Positions 24,863-34,844 of a stretch of 64,000 nt of DNA are shown piece after piece (the first letter of the stretch is position 1; each line of letters begins with the position of its first letter). The position numbers and the translations under genes are program-made. The notes below the pieces were generated by a model, which was given only the letters and a program-made list of their open reading frames with translations, was not told the origin of the DNA and did no database searches. Source of the DNA: a bacterium (GTDB lineage: Bacteria > UBP15 > UBA6099 > JAJRTR01). The DNA lies in the NCBI GenBank assembly GCA_024278215.1, contig JAJRTR010000204.1:1-64000 (forward strand), in the 5' to 3' direction.

Positions 24863-26209
24863 ATGAAAATGGATCGTGATAGAATGGAATTTTTAAGGGA
24901 ACTGCAATTTGACAGGCGGTCGTTCCTGCGTGCGATGGGCGCAGCGGCGGCAGCGGTGGGCGTGGCAGGGATTTCGCCTGTAAAGACCGCCGCGAAGGTG
25001 ACGGCGGGTAACCACGTGTCGAAACCGACCCTTATTTCACCAAACACTTTCGGCCCTGCAACGGCTATGAAAGGAAGTCCGATCAGCGCGCGGTTGCTGC
25101 TGCCCGAGGGTGCGTCTCTAAGGAAAGCGAAACTGATAAATGAAGCTGCACCTTCCAAAACTGTTAACCTCAAGATCGATATGTCCGCTGTGCAGGGCGG
25201 AGTTGCGGAACCGGTTTTTACTCCTGAAAAAACGAGTGGCGACGGACCGCACACGCTCGAGCTGACATTCGAGACTGACACCGGCAATACGACGATTACA
25301 CGTCCACATGCCGTATGGTATAGGGCCGGCTTCCCTGAAAAGTTCACATTTGGGATACTCGCCGATTACCATGTGGGCGATAACCGGGGCAAGAGAATAG
25401 CTCCGCATATTAATCTTACGAAACTGCGCGGCAGGGTGTTGAAAAGCCTCGCGGCGGCGCAGCCGGAGTTTGTGCTTGTGGCGGGCGACATAGTCTTCCA
25501 GCCGGGAATGTATGCAAAAGACTACAGGACGTTATTCGACGAATTGTCAGGCAATTTGAATGCGCCGGTCTATGTCGTGCCGGGCAACCACGACCTGATG
25601 AAATTGCAAATGGGCAATCTGTGGCGGATCGAGGGCTACGATTTCTGGCGGGATTACATCGGACCGCCGAAACAGGCGTTCTCTTTCGGCAGGCACAGGT
25701 TCATCGGCATCAACAGCCACGACCGTCCCGAAGCCGACCGCGACGTAACGAAGATATTCTCAGAACTCGACAACAAGAAGGTCATCTGGACGTTGGCTTC
25801 CGGCGCTTTGCAGGCGGCACAATACGAATGGATAAAAGCTGAGTTGAAAAAAGCAAACGGAGAGGACATGATAATATCCGTGTTCGGGCACCACACGCCA
25901 CTTGGCGATATGGTCGACAAATCACTTCTGTCCGACACGCCGCTGATACCGCCCGGAGAATTCCTCGAAGAGATGGAAAGCACCGGCGTGAAGAACTACT
26001 TCTATGGCCACAAGCACGCGAATGTTTACGACGAACGCGACGGCCTGGCGCTGACATGCACCGGCACGTCCGGCAGTGACCTGGGCGACAACAGCGGCTG
26101 GGGGTACAGGCTGGTCGATGTCGATGGAGACAGATTCGCTTCACATTATGTCGAGGTCGAACCGCATCCACGGAGCAGGAAAAAGAAAGCTGAAACACTA
26201 CATCGTTAA
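24863..26209 (+). CDS. Tat-exported metallophosphoesterase
   Basis: The 448-residue protein has a twin-arginine signal, DRRSFLRAMG (residues 17-26), then a hydrophobic AAAAAVGVAGIS core, so it is exported folded, presumably with metals bound. Residues about 40-150 are a beta-sandwich-like N-terminal domain. The calcineurin-like domain follows with LADYHVGD, VAGDIVFQPGM, PGNHDLM, FGHHTPLGD and FYGHKHAN, the full set of metal ligands. This layout resembles purple-acid-phosphatase-like or cyclic-nucleotide phosphodiesterase-like secreted enzymes. The substrate is unknown. It starts 45 nt after ilvD with GGGGAGG close upstream. Confidence 0.85.
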   Translation: MKMDRDRMEFLRELQFDRRSFLRAMGAAAAAVGVAGISPVKTAAKVTAGNHVSKPTLISPNTFGPATAMKGSPISARLLLPEGASLRKAKLINEAAPSKTVNLKIDMSAVQGGVAEPVFTPEKTSGDGPHTLELTFETDTGNTTITRPHAVWYRAGFPEKFTFGILADYHVGDNRGKRIAPHINLTKLRGRVLKSLAAAQPEFVLVAGDIVFQPGMYAKDYRTLFDELSGNLNAPVYVVPGNHDLMKLQMGNLWRIEGYDFWRDYIGPPKQAFSFGRHRFIGINSHDRPEADRDVTKIFSELDNKKVIWTLASGALQAAQYEWIKAELKKANGEDMIISVFGHHTPLGDMVDKSLLSDTPLIPPGEFLEEMESTGVKNYFYGHKHANVYDERDGLALTCTGTSGSDLGDNSGWGYRLVDVDGDRFASHYVEVEPHPRSRKKKAETLHR

Positions 26210-26382
26210 CTTCGGGGATTTTTAAACCCGCATTTGTGAAATATGCGGTTAAATGGTGAATGTATCACTCTACGACAAACCCGGTGTGTGGAACCGGCAT
26301 AAGTATCAAAAAACAGGCAGGCTCCGGATAATATATTTATAATGTTAAAAGAGGCACTTAGAAAAACACAGGCAGTGTACGT

Positions 26383-27855
26383 ATGAAAGTCCTTCTGATA
26401 GACCCGATGCGGATCAACCTCGAGACGTATCTTATAATCCCGAATCTGGGTGTCGGGTACCTCGCAACGGCATTGCGACGGGCGGGCCACGAGGTAACGA
26501 TCTGCAACGCCGCGCGTGATTCGCTCACTCCCGAGCAGGTAGCTCAGGATGTCGCCGTCAACCGCTATCACGCTGTCGGCATAACGATTTTCACACCCTA
26601 TTTCACATCGACCGAAAAGTATGCCGGGGCGATCCGGAAGCGGTTCCCCGAAGTGTTGCTGCTCGCGGGTGGCCCGCACGCGATTTTCGAGCCGGAGGAA
26701 GTTTTCGACTTCATCCCGGAGTTCGACTATGCCTGCACCGGCGAGGGCGAAGAAACAGTGCCGATGCTGCTTGCCGAACTCGAAAAAAACGATAATCCAC
26801 CGGTCGAAACGCTCGAGAAAATTCCAAACCTGTGTTTCCGCGAAGGCGACGGATACCGACGCACCGAACGGAAGTTGATAAAAGACATAAGGCCGCTGGA
26901 CCTGCCCGCATGGGACCTGATCGAGCCCCACAAGTTCGCCCTCTATCCCAACGGCATCTTCACGAAACGAAAACATGTCGCGCCGATGGTGACGTCGCGC
27001 GGATGTCCTTTCCCGTGCAGGTTCTGCGGTGCGGGCCGGGCGATGGGCAAAAAGGTCAGGCACCGCGAACCGGAGAGCCTGATCGAGGAGATAGAACTAC
27101 TGCGCGACAAGTACAACATCCACGAAATCCAGTTCATGGACGACAACTTCTCTGTGGACCGCAATTTCGTGCTGCGTGTGTGCGAACTGATGATCGAGAA
27201 GAACCTGGGTGTCGACTGGGGCTGCCCGCCGGGTGTGCGGCTCGACTGCATAGACGACGAAACTGTCGGCATGATGCGGCGCGCGGGGTGCTACTCGACA
27301 TCGGTCGGCATCGAGTCGGGCTGGCAACGTGTGCTGGACCTGATGAAAAAGAAGATCAAACTCGAAAACGTCGAGCCGAATATAGCGATCCTGCGAAAAC
27401 ACGGCATCCGCATCACCGGCCTTTTTATTCTCGGCTTCCCCGGCGAGACTGTCGAGGAAATGCGCGAAACCGTGAAACTCGCGCTCAAGCTGGATATCAA
27501 TCGCGTGAACCTGTTTCCGTTCACACCCTTCCCCGGCAGCGAGATGTACGACAAGCTGAAATCCGAAGGCAAACTCCAGGGCCTCAGCTACGACGAAACG
27601 TATATCCACAACCTCAGTTACTGCGACGAATCCATATCTATTAAGGACCTGATAAAAGTCCAGCGTATGGCGCACTTCAGGTTCTACCTGAGGCCGAGAA
27701 TCATCTGGGGTATCCTCAAGGAGATACATTCAGTTACACAGTTGAAGATTGTGCTTCAGAGAGCGATGAAAATAATCTTTCCGGGGCGTGTCGGACAGCA
27801 TTACCGGGATAATGAAATATCGCGCGCCGCCAACAGTGGACCGAACAATCACTGA
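26383..27855 (+). CDS. B12-binding-domain radical SAM protein
   Basis: The 490-residue protein has an N-terminal cobalamin-binding-type Rossmann domain (residues 1-145, starting MKVLLIDPMRINLETY, with LLLAGGPHAIFEPEEV). The radical SAM core follows, with the cluster motif CPFPCRFCGAG (CxxxCxxC) near residue 207 and GIESGWQRVLDLM later. The C-terminal domain ends with about 60 basic and hydrophobic residues. The group (BchE/HpnR/methyltransferase-like) performs methylation, ring closure or lipid modification. The B12 domain lacks an obvious DxHxxG, so cobalamin may bind base-off without His ligation or not at all. A second family member lies at 29707. The context of envelope proteins suggests lipid or glycan modification (inference). 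Confidence 0.85.
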   Translation: MKVLLIDPMRINLETYLIIPNLGVGYLATALRRAGHEVTICNAARDSLTPEQVAQDVAVNRYHAVGITIFTPYFTSTEKYAGAIRKRFPEVLLLAGGPHAIFEPEEVFDFIPEFDYACTGEGEETVPMLLAELEKNDNPPVETLEKIPNLCFREGDGYRRTERKLIKDIRPLDLPAWDLIEPHKFALYPNGIFTKRKHVAPMVTSRGCPFPCRFCGAGRAMGKKVRHREPESLIEEIELLRDKYNIHEIQFMDDNFSVDRNFVLRVCELMIEKNLGVDWGCPPGVRLDCIDDETVGMMRRAGCYSTSVGIESGWQRVLDLMKKKIKLENVEPNIAILRKHGIRITGLFILGFPGETVEEMRETVKLALKLDINRVNLFPFTPFPGSEMYDKLKSEGKLQGLSYDETYIHNLSYCDESISIKDLIKVQRMAHFRFYLRPRIIWGILKEIHSVTQLKIVLQRAMKIIFPGRVGQHYRDNEISRAANSGPNNH

Positions 27856-27896
27856 AAAAACGGCGCAGCATACCTGTGGTTTATCTCGACCTGCAA

Positions 27897-29477
27897 TCAA
27901 ATCTCCACTCTGAATAATCCTGTGGTTCCAGCTACATAAAGGGCTTTTTCATGCGTCGAGTACAGGAAATAACGCGGGAACGGCAGGTAAAAAGTATCGA
28001 GCAGTTTCAACGTGTCAAGGTCGAGAACATCCACACGACCGGAAATCTGGCAGCCGACAAACAGCCGCCGCTTCACGGGGTCGACCGCCAGCGCGCGCGC
28101 TCCCAGTCCAGACCTGACAACATTCTCAACCTTCAGAGTTTTCTCGTCAATTACTGCCACTATCGACCTTAACGGTACACTTTGGAACAGGCGCCGAGTG
28201 TCCGGGTCGCGAATTGTCTCCCACACGAGATAGCCTGTAAACCTGTATCTGATCGGCAACCCGCAACACGGCTGCAGCTCTGTAATAAATGGTCCCATCA
28301 GGCAGCCGGAGACAAACATCCGGGCATGATCATTGTCGATGTCGATCCTGACGACGCCCTTGCCCGCGGGGCCGGGCGGCACCGGAGCGGCGGGCACTTC
28401 GAGCGATGTGCGGTCTATAACGAAAAGATCACCTGTGTCGTCGCAACCGGCATATATCAGATTGCGCCGTGTGTCCACAGCCACAGCGTTCAATTGCGTG
28501 CATCTCTCCGGCGGTATGTCCAGCGCGTCGATCACCTCGAACGGCGATTCCGAAATTATCTGCAATTGCTTTTCAGTGACAGAGTGAATGGCGATGTAAA
28601 ATCTGCCGGGTGCCCTGTCGTAAGCAAGCTGTCTGGGGTATCCGGGCATAGCGAGACTCTTAACACGCTTCAGGGTTTTGCGGTCGACGAGGTCTACGGA
28701 CGTGTTGGACTTGTTGAGATAAACTATATGCCTGCCGTCCGACATAAACTCGATGCCCGCGCCACCGCCTATAGCGCTGTTTGCAGATATTTTCAGGTCG
28801 CCGCGTCCATCGTTTATGTTCGGGAACCATGTGAAATACATTATTATGATTGCGCCGCCGTAAAACACGTATGCAAATTTGTTGCGCGCGATATTTCTCC
28901 ATAATGTTTTTTCGCCGAATTTGAAATTTAGAAGCGGGTATATCCTTATGGCGATAAGAAGCGTGACGAATAATACGAGCGTTGTCAGGGAAACAAGTAT
29001 ACCGGTTATGAGCAAAAGAACGACCGCGAATAATAATGTCGGCGATACGTAGGAAACGATGATATTGGCTACAACACCTTTGTTTACGATCGTCATCTTT
29101 TCACTGGCGACTATCGAAATAGAAGCGAAAACAAGCACACATGCGGAGAGCCGCAGGTCGAGACACAGAGCGACTGTGAATCCTGCGAGACAATATAAGA
29201 TGAATAAAATATCCAGCCCCGATATTGCCGTGTGCCACTGTCTGCGCGCCCATAGGCCGATGCTTGAGACGCCGCCGAGCTTCATTAATACTGACAGAAT
29301 AATAACCGCGAAAAGCAGTACAACAAATAGTATCACGCTGCCGAATATGCCGTTAAAAACAAATGCGAATATATAATCGACGAAAGGCCACGGCGCACTA
29401 AGCACCACGAGCGCAATGAAACAGAGCATCAGTACAAGCAATGTGTTTATAATGATTTTCGTTACTGCCGTTTTCAT
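27897..29477 (-). CDS. Polytopic membrane protein with C-terminal beta-propeller
   Basis: The 526-residue protein starts at the ATG at 29477 (a TTG at 29501 adds eight residues). Residues 1-220 carry about six or seven membrane helices. The rest, about residues 225-526, is a soluble propeller of YVTN/NHL type with blades such as GRHIVYLNKSNTSVDLVDR, RRNLIYAGCDDTGDLFVID, and KRRLFVGCQISGRVDVLDLD. Such propellers usually bind proteins or glycans outside the cytoplasm. No enzyme motif was recognised. A family B element lies immediately upstream, between this gene and the radical SAM gene at 29707, and has pushed its promoter region aside or replaced it. Confidence 0.65.
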   Translation of the reverse strand: MKTAVTKIIINTLLVLMLCFIALVVLSAPWPFVDYIFAFVFNGIFGSVILFVVLLFAVIILSVLMKLGGVSSIGLWARRQWHTAISGLDILFILYCLAGFTVALCLDLRLSACVLVFASISIVASEKMTIVNKGVVANIIVSYVSPTLLFAVVLLLITGILVSLTTLVLFVTLLIAIRIYPLLNFKFGEKTLWRNIARNKFAYVFYGGAIIIMYFTWFPNINDGRGDLKISANSAIGGGAGIEFMSDGRHIVYLNKSNTSVDLVDRKTLKRVKSLAMPGYPRQLAYDRAPGRFYIAIHSVTEKQLQIISESPFEVIDALDIPPERCTQLNAVAVDTRRNLIYAGCDDTGDLFVIDRTSLEVPAAPVPPGPAGKGVVRIDIDNDHARMFVSGCLMGPFITELQPCCGLPIRYRFTGYLVWETIRDPDTRRLFQSVPLRSIVAVIDEKTLKVENVVRSGLGARALAVDPVKRRLFVGCQISGRVDVLDLDTLKLLDTFYLPFPRYFLYSTHEKALYVAGTTGLFRVEI

Positions 29478-29519
29478 TGCGTGTCCGTTTCTATGTAACA
29501 ATCGGTGCCCGGCTCAACA

Positions 29520-29709
29520 TAGTGTCGCGTCAAGAAGAAAAGCCGTAAGGAAGGTCACCGTAAAAACGATAAACAAGGGCGGGGTCACCGTACCCCGCCT
29601 CAACTTGTGCCTGCAAAAACCGTGTTCGCGAGAAATATGATCAGGCGGAGTACGATGCCACCGCTCTTGTCTACATATCTTGCGCATTTAGAAGTGTGAC
29701 ACAACACTA
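29520..29709 (+). mobile_element. Family B MITE-like element, copy 2 (190 bp)
   Basis: The ends are TAGTGTCGCGTCA and TGACACAACACTA, 13-bp inverted repeats with TA at both outer edges. The interior is homologous to the copy at 14006-14195 and is non-coding. The last CTA of the element reads as TAG on the minus strand and supplies the stop codon of the radical SAM gene at 29707-31125. Confidence 0.78.
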
Positions 29710-31125
29710 GTTCCATTTCGCGCTCAGAAAAGACAACGCGTCTTTTATCAGGCCGCCCGTCCTGAGCGAATGAAAAAACCGTTTTATAATGTATTTCGGC
29801 CTGAGATACACACGCCTGAAGGCGAGTTTATACAGTTCCTCGATCTCGTCCCAGCCGAGATTCGGATGATCGTACAGCGGCACGTCCGTCCGGTGAAAGA
29901 TGTACCTGCTCCAGTCTTTCGTCCTGACGAGCCCCCGTGAATCCAGTTGCTCGAACATTACTGTGCCGGGCAGAGGAACGGCGATATCGAACTTGCTGAT
30001 TGTCATATCGAGTTCGATGGCGAAATCAATCGTGTCCATGATCGTAGCGCGCGTGTCCTCGGGAAGCGCGACAATAAAGAAGCCGAATGTTTCGAGACCG
30101 TGTTTTTTGCATAGCGACACGGCACGCCGAATGTCGTCCTTGTTCAGGCCCTTGGAAACACTGTCGAGCACAGCGTCGTTTCCCGATTCGACGCCTAAAG
30201 CGACCTGGTAGCAGCCGGCGCGCCTGAAAAGGACGCACATTTCATCGTCGACACGGTCGGCGCGTATGCCGTTGAACAGGTTGAAAGGAATCGTCACATT
30301 GCGGTCGATCATCAGGCGGCATATCTCTTTCGCGCGCGCGAGATTTGTCGTGAAGCCGTCGTCCACGATATGAATCTCCCTGAAACCGTGCCGCCGTATC
30401 ATGTACTCTATTTCGTCGACCACGCGCTCCGCCGACTTCGCGCGGAACCGCCGACCGAATATCGTTTTGTCGCAATATATACAACCGAACGGACACCCCC
30501 TGCTCGTTTCTATATAACCGCCCGGTCGGCGGCGTTCTGTAAGGTGCGACATGTGGTATCGCCCGAGATCGAACATTTCCCACGCCGGCATCGGCAGCGA
30601 GTCGAGATCATCTATCAGCGCTCGACGCTCCGCCGACACTTCGCCGTCTGCGCCACGAGATGCAACGCCAGGCACAGCAGCCGGAGCGTCGCTATCGAGC
30701 AGATCGCAAAGTGTGAAGTCCGACTCGCCCAGCGCGACATAATCCACACAGTCTGTCGCGAGTGTTTCCTCCGGGAACCGTGTCGCGTGCACTCCTCCGC
30801 ATATAACAGTTGTCTCGGGAGAAATCGCTTTTACTGCGGCCGCGATGTCCATTGCGCCGCGCCATGTGGGTGTTATAGATGTAATACCCGCCGCATCGGG
30901 CTCAAACTCGAGAATTGTTTTCCTCAGCAACGCGCCGGTGTGTTCTCCAGCGATATCCGCGACATCGAGGTCCAGCACGCGCGGACTGTGGCCGCACGCG
31001 GCGAGTGCTCCGCCAAGGGCGGCAAGCCCGAGCGACGGGAGGACCGGCGCGCCGACTTTAACATTGGTTTCAAGGTATACCCGGCGTGTGCCAGGCGGAT
31101 TTATAAGGAGGATTCTTTTCTTCAT
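29707..31125 (-). CDS. B12-binding-domain radical SAM protein
   Basis: The 472-residue protein begins MKKRILLINPPGTRRVYLET. It has an N-terminal B12-binding-type domain (residues 1-150, with VICGGVHATRFPEE), and the radical SAM cluster motif CPFGCIYCDK near residue 213. Later motifs are HIVDDGFTTNL, GVESGNDAVLDSVSKG and FGFFIVALPEDT. It is similar in plan to the protein at 26383, but only distantly in sequence. Its reaction is not predictable. It is the last gene of a minus-strand run with three membrane or propeller proteins. Its stop codon lies inside a family B element, so the original C-terminus may have been altered by the insertion. Confidence 0.85.
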   Translation of the reverse strand: MKKRILLINPPGTRRVYLETNVKVGAPVLPSLGLAALGGALAACGHSPRVLDLDVADIAGEHTGALLRKTILEFEPDAAGITSITPTWRGAMDIAAAVKAISPETTVICGGVHATRFPEETLATDCVDYVALGESDFTLCDLLDSDAPAAVPGVASRGADGEVSAERRALIDDLDSLPMPAWEMFDLGRYHMSHLTERRRPGGYIETSRGCPFGCIYCDKTIFGRRFRAKSAERVVDEIEYMIRRHGFREIHIVDDGFTTNLARAKEICRLMIDRNVTIPFNLFNGIRADRVDDEMCVLFRRAGCYQVALGVESGNDAVLDSVSKGLNKDDIRRAVSLCKKHGLETFGFFIVALPEDTRATIMDTIDFAIELDMTISKFDIAVPLPGTVMFEQLDSRGLVRTKDWSRYIFHRTDVPLYDHPNLGWDEIEELYKLAFRRVYLRPKYIIKRFFHSLRTGGLIKDALSFLSAKWN

Positions 31126-31146
31126 TTTATTTGTTTCGCGAACACA

Positions 31147-33138
31147 TTACTTGCTGTTTGTCTCCGTCGGTCTGTAATCGCCCCCTGCATCGAGCACCCC
31201 GGTGATCCCTCCCTCCGACTTCAACTTATAACTGTTATAGACATTGAAATACGCGGCAGGTTGCTTTATCGCAATAAAGCCTATCGGATCATTATCGGAA
31301 TCGGCAATCGAAGTTCTGCCGCCGCTGCCGAGCACGAGCGGAGCGAACCCGTGGTATTTCAGCACAGCGCGTCCGGCGGCGGAAGCGCTCACTCGATAAC
31401 ATCGAATGCCGGACCGGTCCGCAACGACAAAGCCGTCACCTTCAATAAACGGGTTCATGTTGAAATCCGCGTACTTGTAGACCTCGAATCGTCCGATAAC
31501 ATTTTGTTTAACAAATCGTCTGCCGATGTCGCCGCCGGTATTGCCAGTACCGCCGAATGTATTCTTACAGGCATCGCTCCAGCAAACGATCCAACGAATG
31601 TAATATCTGTCGAGGGCGGCCGCAAGTTCACTTTCCGAATAGCTGCCTATATCTTTCCCGAGAAATACGCCATCGTGGAAATCGGCGTGATGATGCTTGA
31701 GAAAAAGATATGGATAGGGACCGCCGATGAACTCGCGTCCTGTGATGTCGGACAGCAGTGAGGGGAACTGGCTCTCGCTGTATTTGGGTGGCCTGCCGTC
31801 GCGGTCGTTCCAGCCGGAGTCCTCGAGCATGACGCGCCCGTTGGGTGTAGTCGCGTCGCGGAGATATTGCGCGAGTTGCCGTGTGTCGTCGTCCAGCCGC
31901 TTATCCGTCAGGCGGGTGAAGATAAGATAGGGCATCACGGAAACGGCAAGCAATACTGCAATTGCAACGGTCGCGGCGACAGTCTTCCGCGCCGCGCTGA
32001 TCCTGCCTGCCGCCATCTCACTGAGTGCGGCGACACCGGTCATAGCGGGGATTACGAGAAACCAGTCCATATACGCAATGTATCTCGTGGGATAGAACAA
32101 CGCGGTAAACCACCAGAATGAACCGAAGTATACCTCGCCCATGAATACGGCAACAACAAAGAAAAAGAATGAGGCGAGCGCTCGCTTTCCTGTCTGCCAC
32201 ATCCGGTATAAACCGAACATTCCAAACCAGAGAAGGAAGTTGCGAAGTATGGTATTCGGGACGGTAAGCACCAGTGATTCCGGGCCGGAAATCACCTTGT
32301 GCCCCATGATTTTAGAGAGAGTGAAGTAGTCCTTGAAAATGCGCAGTGGGTCATAACAAAGGCCGTGCGGCGCTTCGGCGAGTGCGACCCGGAACTTCAC
32401 GAGATCGAGAAATGGAATCAGCCAGAACGAATTCACCGCGAGTGTCAGCGCGGCTATAAGTATAAGGTGTACAAGGTATCTTATTTTCAACTTGCGCAGT
32501 TGACACAAGATGATTAAAAGGAACGGCACGCCCAGTATGACAAAAGCTGTTTTATGTGCAAGAAAACAAAGTGGAACCAGCACGTAAAGCTGCGGCAGCA
32601 CACGCCTGTCGTCGGCATCGAAGAGGCGGTAGAAAAGAGAAACGGCGTAGAACGACAGGTGAAAAACGATCAGACCTGCGGGCATCCCCAGCAGCATGAA
32701 TGTCACTGGAAGTCCGGTCCACCAATAGGCTGTAAGAACAATCATCGCAAGGTATCTTTTTGCGCCGACGACACCGAAATTCTTCAACCCGAAAAAGAAC
32801 ATGAACGGTGCCATCGCAACTGAGAACACTGTTGTCGCCAGCAGCACGATGTACTCGGGGACCGGTTGCAGCAGCACAGAAAGAAACTGGAGTATAACAT
32901 TGCTGTTCCATGTAAAATTGAGTGGATAGCCCGCCGAATAGCCCGTATCATATCCCCACATGTTATGGAACGCGGAAAAGAACTCGACCGCCCTGTGCTG
33001 CTGGTAGATCATCAGCGCGTAATCATTGTGCAGCAACGGCCCGGAAGCCGTCGCGCCAAGGTACAGGATCACCCCGAGGTGAACGGCCACAAAAAGGATT
33101 GCGAATCCCTTCAATATGTTTCCGAGTGTTTTATTCAT
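31147..33138 (-). CDS. Large polytopic membrane protein, GT-C/YfhO-like
   Basis: The 663-residue protein has about 12 membrane helices in its first 430 residues and a C-terminal soluble domain of about 230 residues outside. The first extracytoplasmic loop reads LLHNDYALMIYQQHRAVEFF, placing an acidic residue where GT-C transferases have the catalytic Asp. Two Cys residues (CWSDACK) in the C-terminal domain may form a disulphide. It resembles membrane proteins annotated as '6-pyruvoyl-tetrahydropterin synthase-related' or YfhO-like, which are putative glycosyltransferases. The first 8 nt overlap the end of the upstream gene. It may add sugars to an envelope polymer (inference). Confidence 0.6.
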   Translation of the reverse strand: MNKTLGNILKGFAILFVAVHLGVILYLGATASGPLLHNDYALMIYQQHRAVEFFSAFHNMWGYDTGYSAGYPLNFTWNSNVILQFLSVLLQPVPEYIVLLATTVFSVAMAPFMFFFGLKNFGVVGAKRYLAMIVLTAYWWTGLPVTFMLLGMPAGLIVFHLSFYAVSLFYRLFDADDRRVLPQLYVLVPLCFLAHKTAFVILGVPFLLIILCQLRKLKIRYLVHLILIAALTLAVNSFWLIPFLDLVKFRVALAEAPHGLCYDPLRIFKDYFTLSKIMGHKVISGPESLVLTVPNTILRNFLLWFGMFGLYRMWQTGKRALASFFFFVVAVFMGEVYFGSFWWFTALFYPTRYIAYMDWFLVIPAMTGVAALSEMAAGRISAARKTVAATVAIAVLLAVSVMPYLIFTRLTDKRLDDDTRQLAQYLRDATTPNGRVMLEDSGWNDRDGRPPKYSESQFPSLLSDITGREFIGGPYPYLFLKHHHADFHDGVFLGKDIGSYSESELAAALDRYYIRWIVCWSDACKNTFGGTGNTGGDIGRRFVKQNVIGRFEVYKYADFNMNPFIEGDGFVVADRSGIRCYRVSASAAGRAVLKYHGFAPLVLGSGGRTSIADSDNDPIGFIAIKQPAAYFNVYNSYKLKSEGGITGVLDAGGDYRPTETNSK

Positions 33139-34843
33139 TATCTCCGGACAGTTCCTGCGACATGCTTTGTATATATGTCACGCACGAGTCGTCTCCGTCG
33201 CACCCCTTTATCAGCGCGTCGATTATTCCCGCCTCTTTATCCCGGTCGTATCCGCTCAATGCGATTTGCGCAGTTCCGGTTGCGAAGTCATCAGACATAA
33301 TAAGTTTTGCAGCCTTTTCGTAGTCGAAATAACTGTTGACGAACAGATCGAAAAGAAGGGCATCCTTATAACCTGCGTCTTTCAGGCGGTATGCTCTCGC
33401 GTTCACACCGCCCGCGGATGATGCCGCGTCCACCATTCGCGCATGTGCCGCCAGCCATGCCGATATTCTTTCGAGCATCGCCTTTTTACCCGTGTCCTTT
33501 ATTCTTCCCTTCAGCAGTTCCGGTTCACAGTCACGCGGCTCCCTCATGCTGCAATTGTTGAAAACCCACACTCTTTTGCCCATCAGGAACGCTTCTTTCA
33601 GGTTGAACAATTCGTCCTTCACGGCAGCTGCTTCGTTCAACCCCCTGAAATGCGGTCCAAGATCGAGCAGAAGGGCATCGCTCTTCCCGCCGGGGACTCG
33701 CTTTACCGATTTGTTTATACCGGCGTCGTGAAGATAATGTTCAATAAGTGACGTGTCCGCATTCAATGCCGCATCCATGAAAACATAAGAATCCGATTGT
33801 TTGAATTTCGTGGAAGTTTCCGCCGCAAAAACCGATGCAACCGCATCGTTGCTCTCCCGTCGGAGCGATATTGCCGCGACCTGAAAAGTCGTCAGAGCGC
33901 CGAGAACTACCGTCGCGAAAACAAACAGCACCACACCGGCCACAATACGTCCGCCGCCACGGCCCGGCCGGAGCAGCATAACAACTCCTGAAATCAGCGC
34001 GAGTCCTATGAACATCTCAACCGCAACGGCCGTTTGTATCGAGCCGATCGCGGCTTCCGGTTCGGGCAGCAATATGCCCGGCGACAACCCCGCGCCGACG
34101 CCTGTAAAAGCCTTCAGCCATATAAGCAGTCCGGGAATAAAATAGAGAAAAACTTTCAGGAACGCTTTGAGCCCCGCCGCGGATACTTTCCCTCGCCGCC
34201 TGTATTTCAATATGAAAAGAATCGACGCCTGCGACAGATAAAGCGGCAATGCGAAACGGACCGTATAGAGCGCGAGAATTGTAAAGATGAAATACAGTTT
34301 GGAATACTTTTCCGCGCCGAAAGCGAAAACGAATAAAAAAAACAGCATCGAAAAAGCCGCGAGACACAAACCCAGCGGTGCCGGATCGGCGGAAAGTACA
34401 TAAGCCTTCGCCGCCGGTAGAAATATTATTATCAGAAGAGCCGCAGAAACGCCCCGGATAATCCAGGATGATTTCGAATAACTCTTTTCATTTTCAGCGT
34501 CGGCAGTAAACAACCCGACGATTTTCAGACACGCGAAAAACGCGGCGCTCAGAAGAAGCGGCGAAATCAATTGCAATATGTGAAGGTCCGAAGCCTTTCC
34601 GGTGAATACCAGAAAGTGCGCTGGAAGATAATAAAGAGGCATTCTGCCTTCGATTGCAGAGAGCAGGAACGTGATGGAGAAATAATTATTCGCGAAAATA
34701 AATGTCTGTGCTCCGGCTGGTGTAACCGCGTGGCTTTCGGGATAAAGAAGGAAAATCGACACGCAGAATAAAGCGGACATAACTATACAGGACCATAATC
34801 CGCCCCGTTTCCATATAGTTGTTTCAGTGCTTCGCTCGTCCAC
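33131..34843 (-). CDS. Polytopic membrane protein of unknown function, GT-C-like
   Basis: The 570-residue protein starts with GTG at 34843, one base after the stop of the propeller gene. Residues 18-330 hold roughly 9-10 membrane helices; residues about 335-570 are soluble. The soluble part has Cys pairs (NNCSMREPRDCEPE and GCDGDDSCVTYI), fitting an oxidising extracytoplasmic location. No catalytic signature is certain. The 8-nt overlap with the next gene (ATGAATAA) indicates translational coupling, and the two proteins may form a complex. Confidence 0.6.
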   Translation of the reverse strand: MDERSTETTIWKRGGLWSCIVMSALFCVSIFLLYPESHAVTPAGAQTFIFANNYFSITFLLSAIEGRMPLYYLPAHFLVFTGKASDLHILQLISPLLLSAAFFACLKIVGLFTADAENEKSYSKSSWIIRGVSAALLIIIFLPAAKAYVLSADPAPLGLCLAAFSMLFFLFVFAFGAEKYSKLYFIFTILALYTVRFALPLYLSQASILFILKYRRRGKVSAAGLKAFLKVFLYFIPGLLIWLKAFTGVGAGLSPGILLPEPEAAIGSIQTAVAVEMFIGLALISGVVMLLRPGRGGGRIVAGVVLFVFATVVLGALTTFQVAAISLRRESNDAVASVFAAETSTKFKQSDSYVFMDAALNADTSLIEHYLHDAGINKSVKRVPGGKSDALLLDLGPHFRGLNEAAAVKDELFNLKEAFLMGKRVWVFNNCSMREPRDCEPELLKGRIKDTGKKAMLERISAWLAAHARMVDAASSAGGVNARAYRLKDAGYKDALLFDLFVNSYFDYEKAAKLIMSDDFATGTAQIALSGYDRDKEAGIIDALIKGCDGDDSCVTYIQSMSQELSGDNE

Positions 34844-34844
34844 T

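Noticed and set aside
30370-31761. Plus-strand frame of 463 codons
   Set aside because: It is antisense to two well-supported genes (radical SAM and GT-C-like), and its composition, rich in Arg, Cys and His, is typical of a shadow frame.
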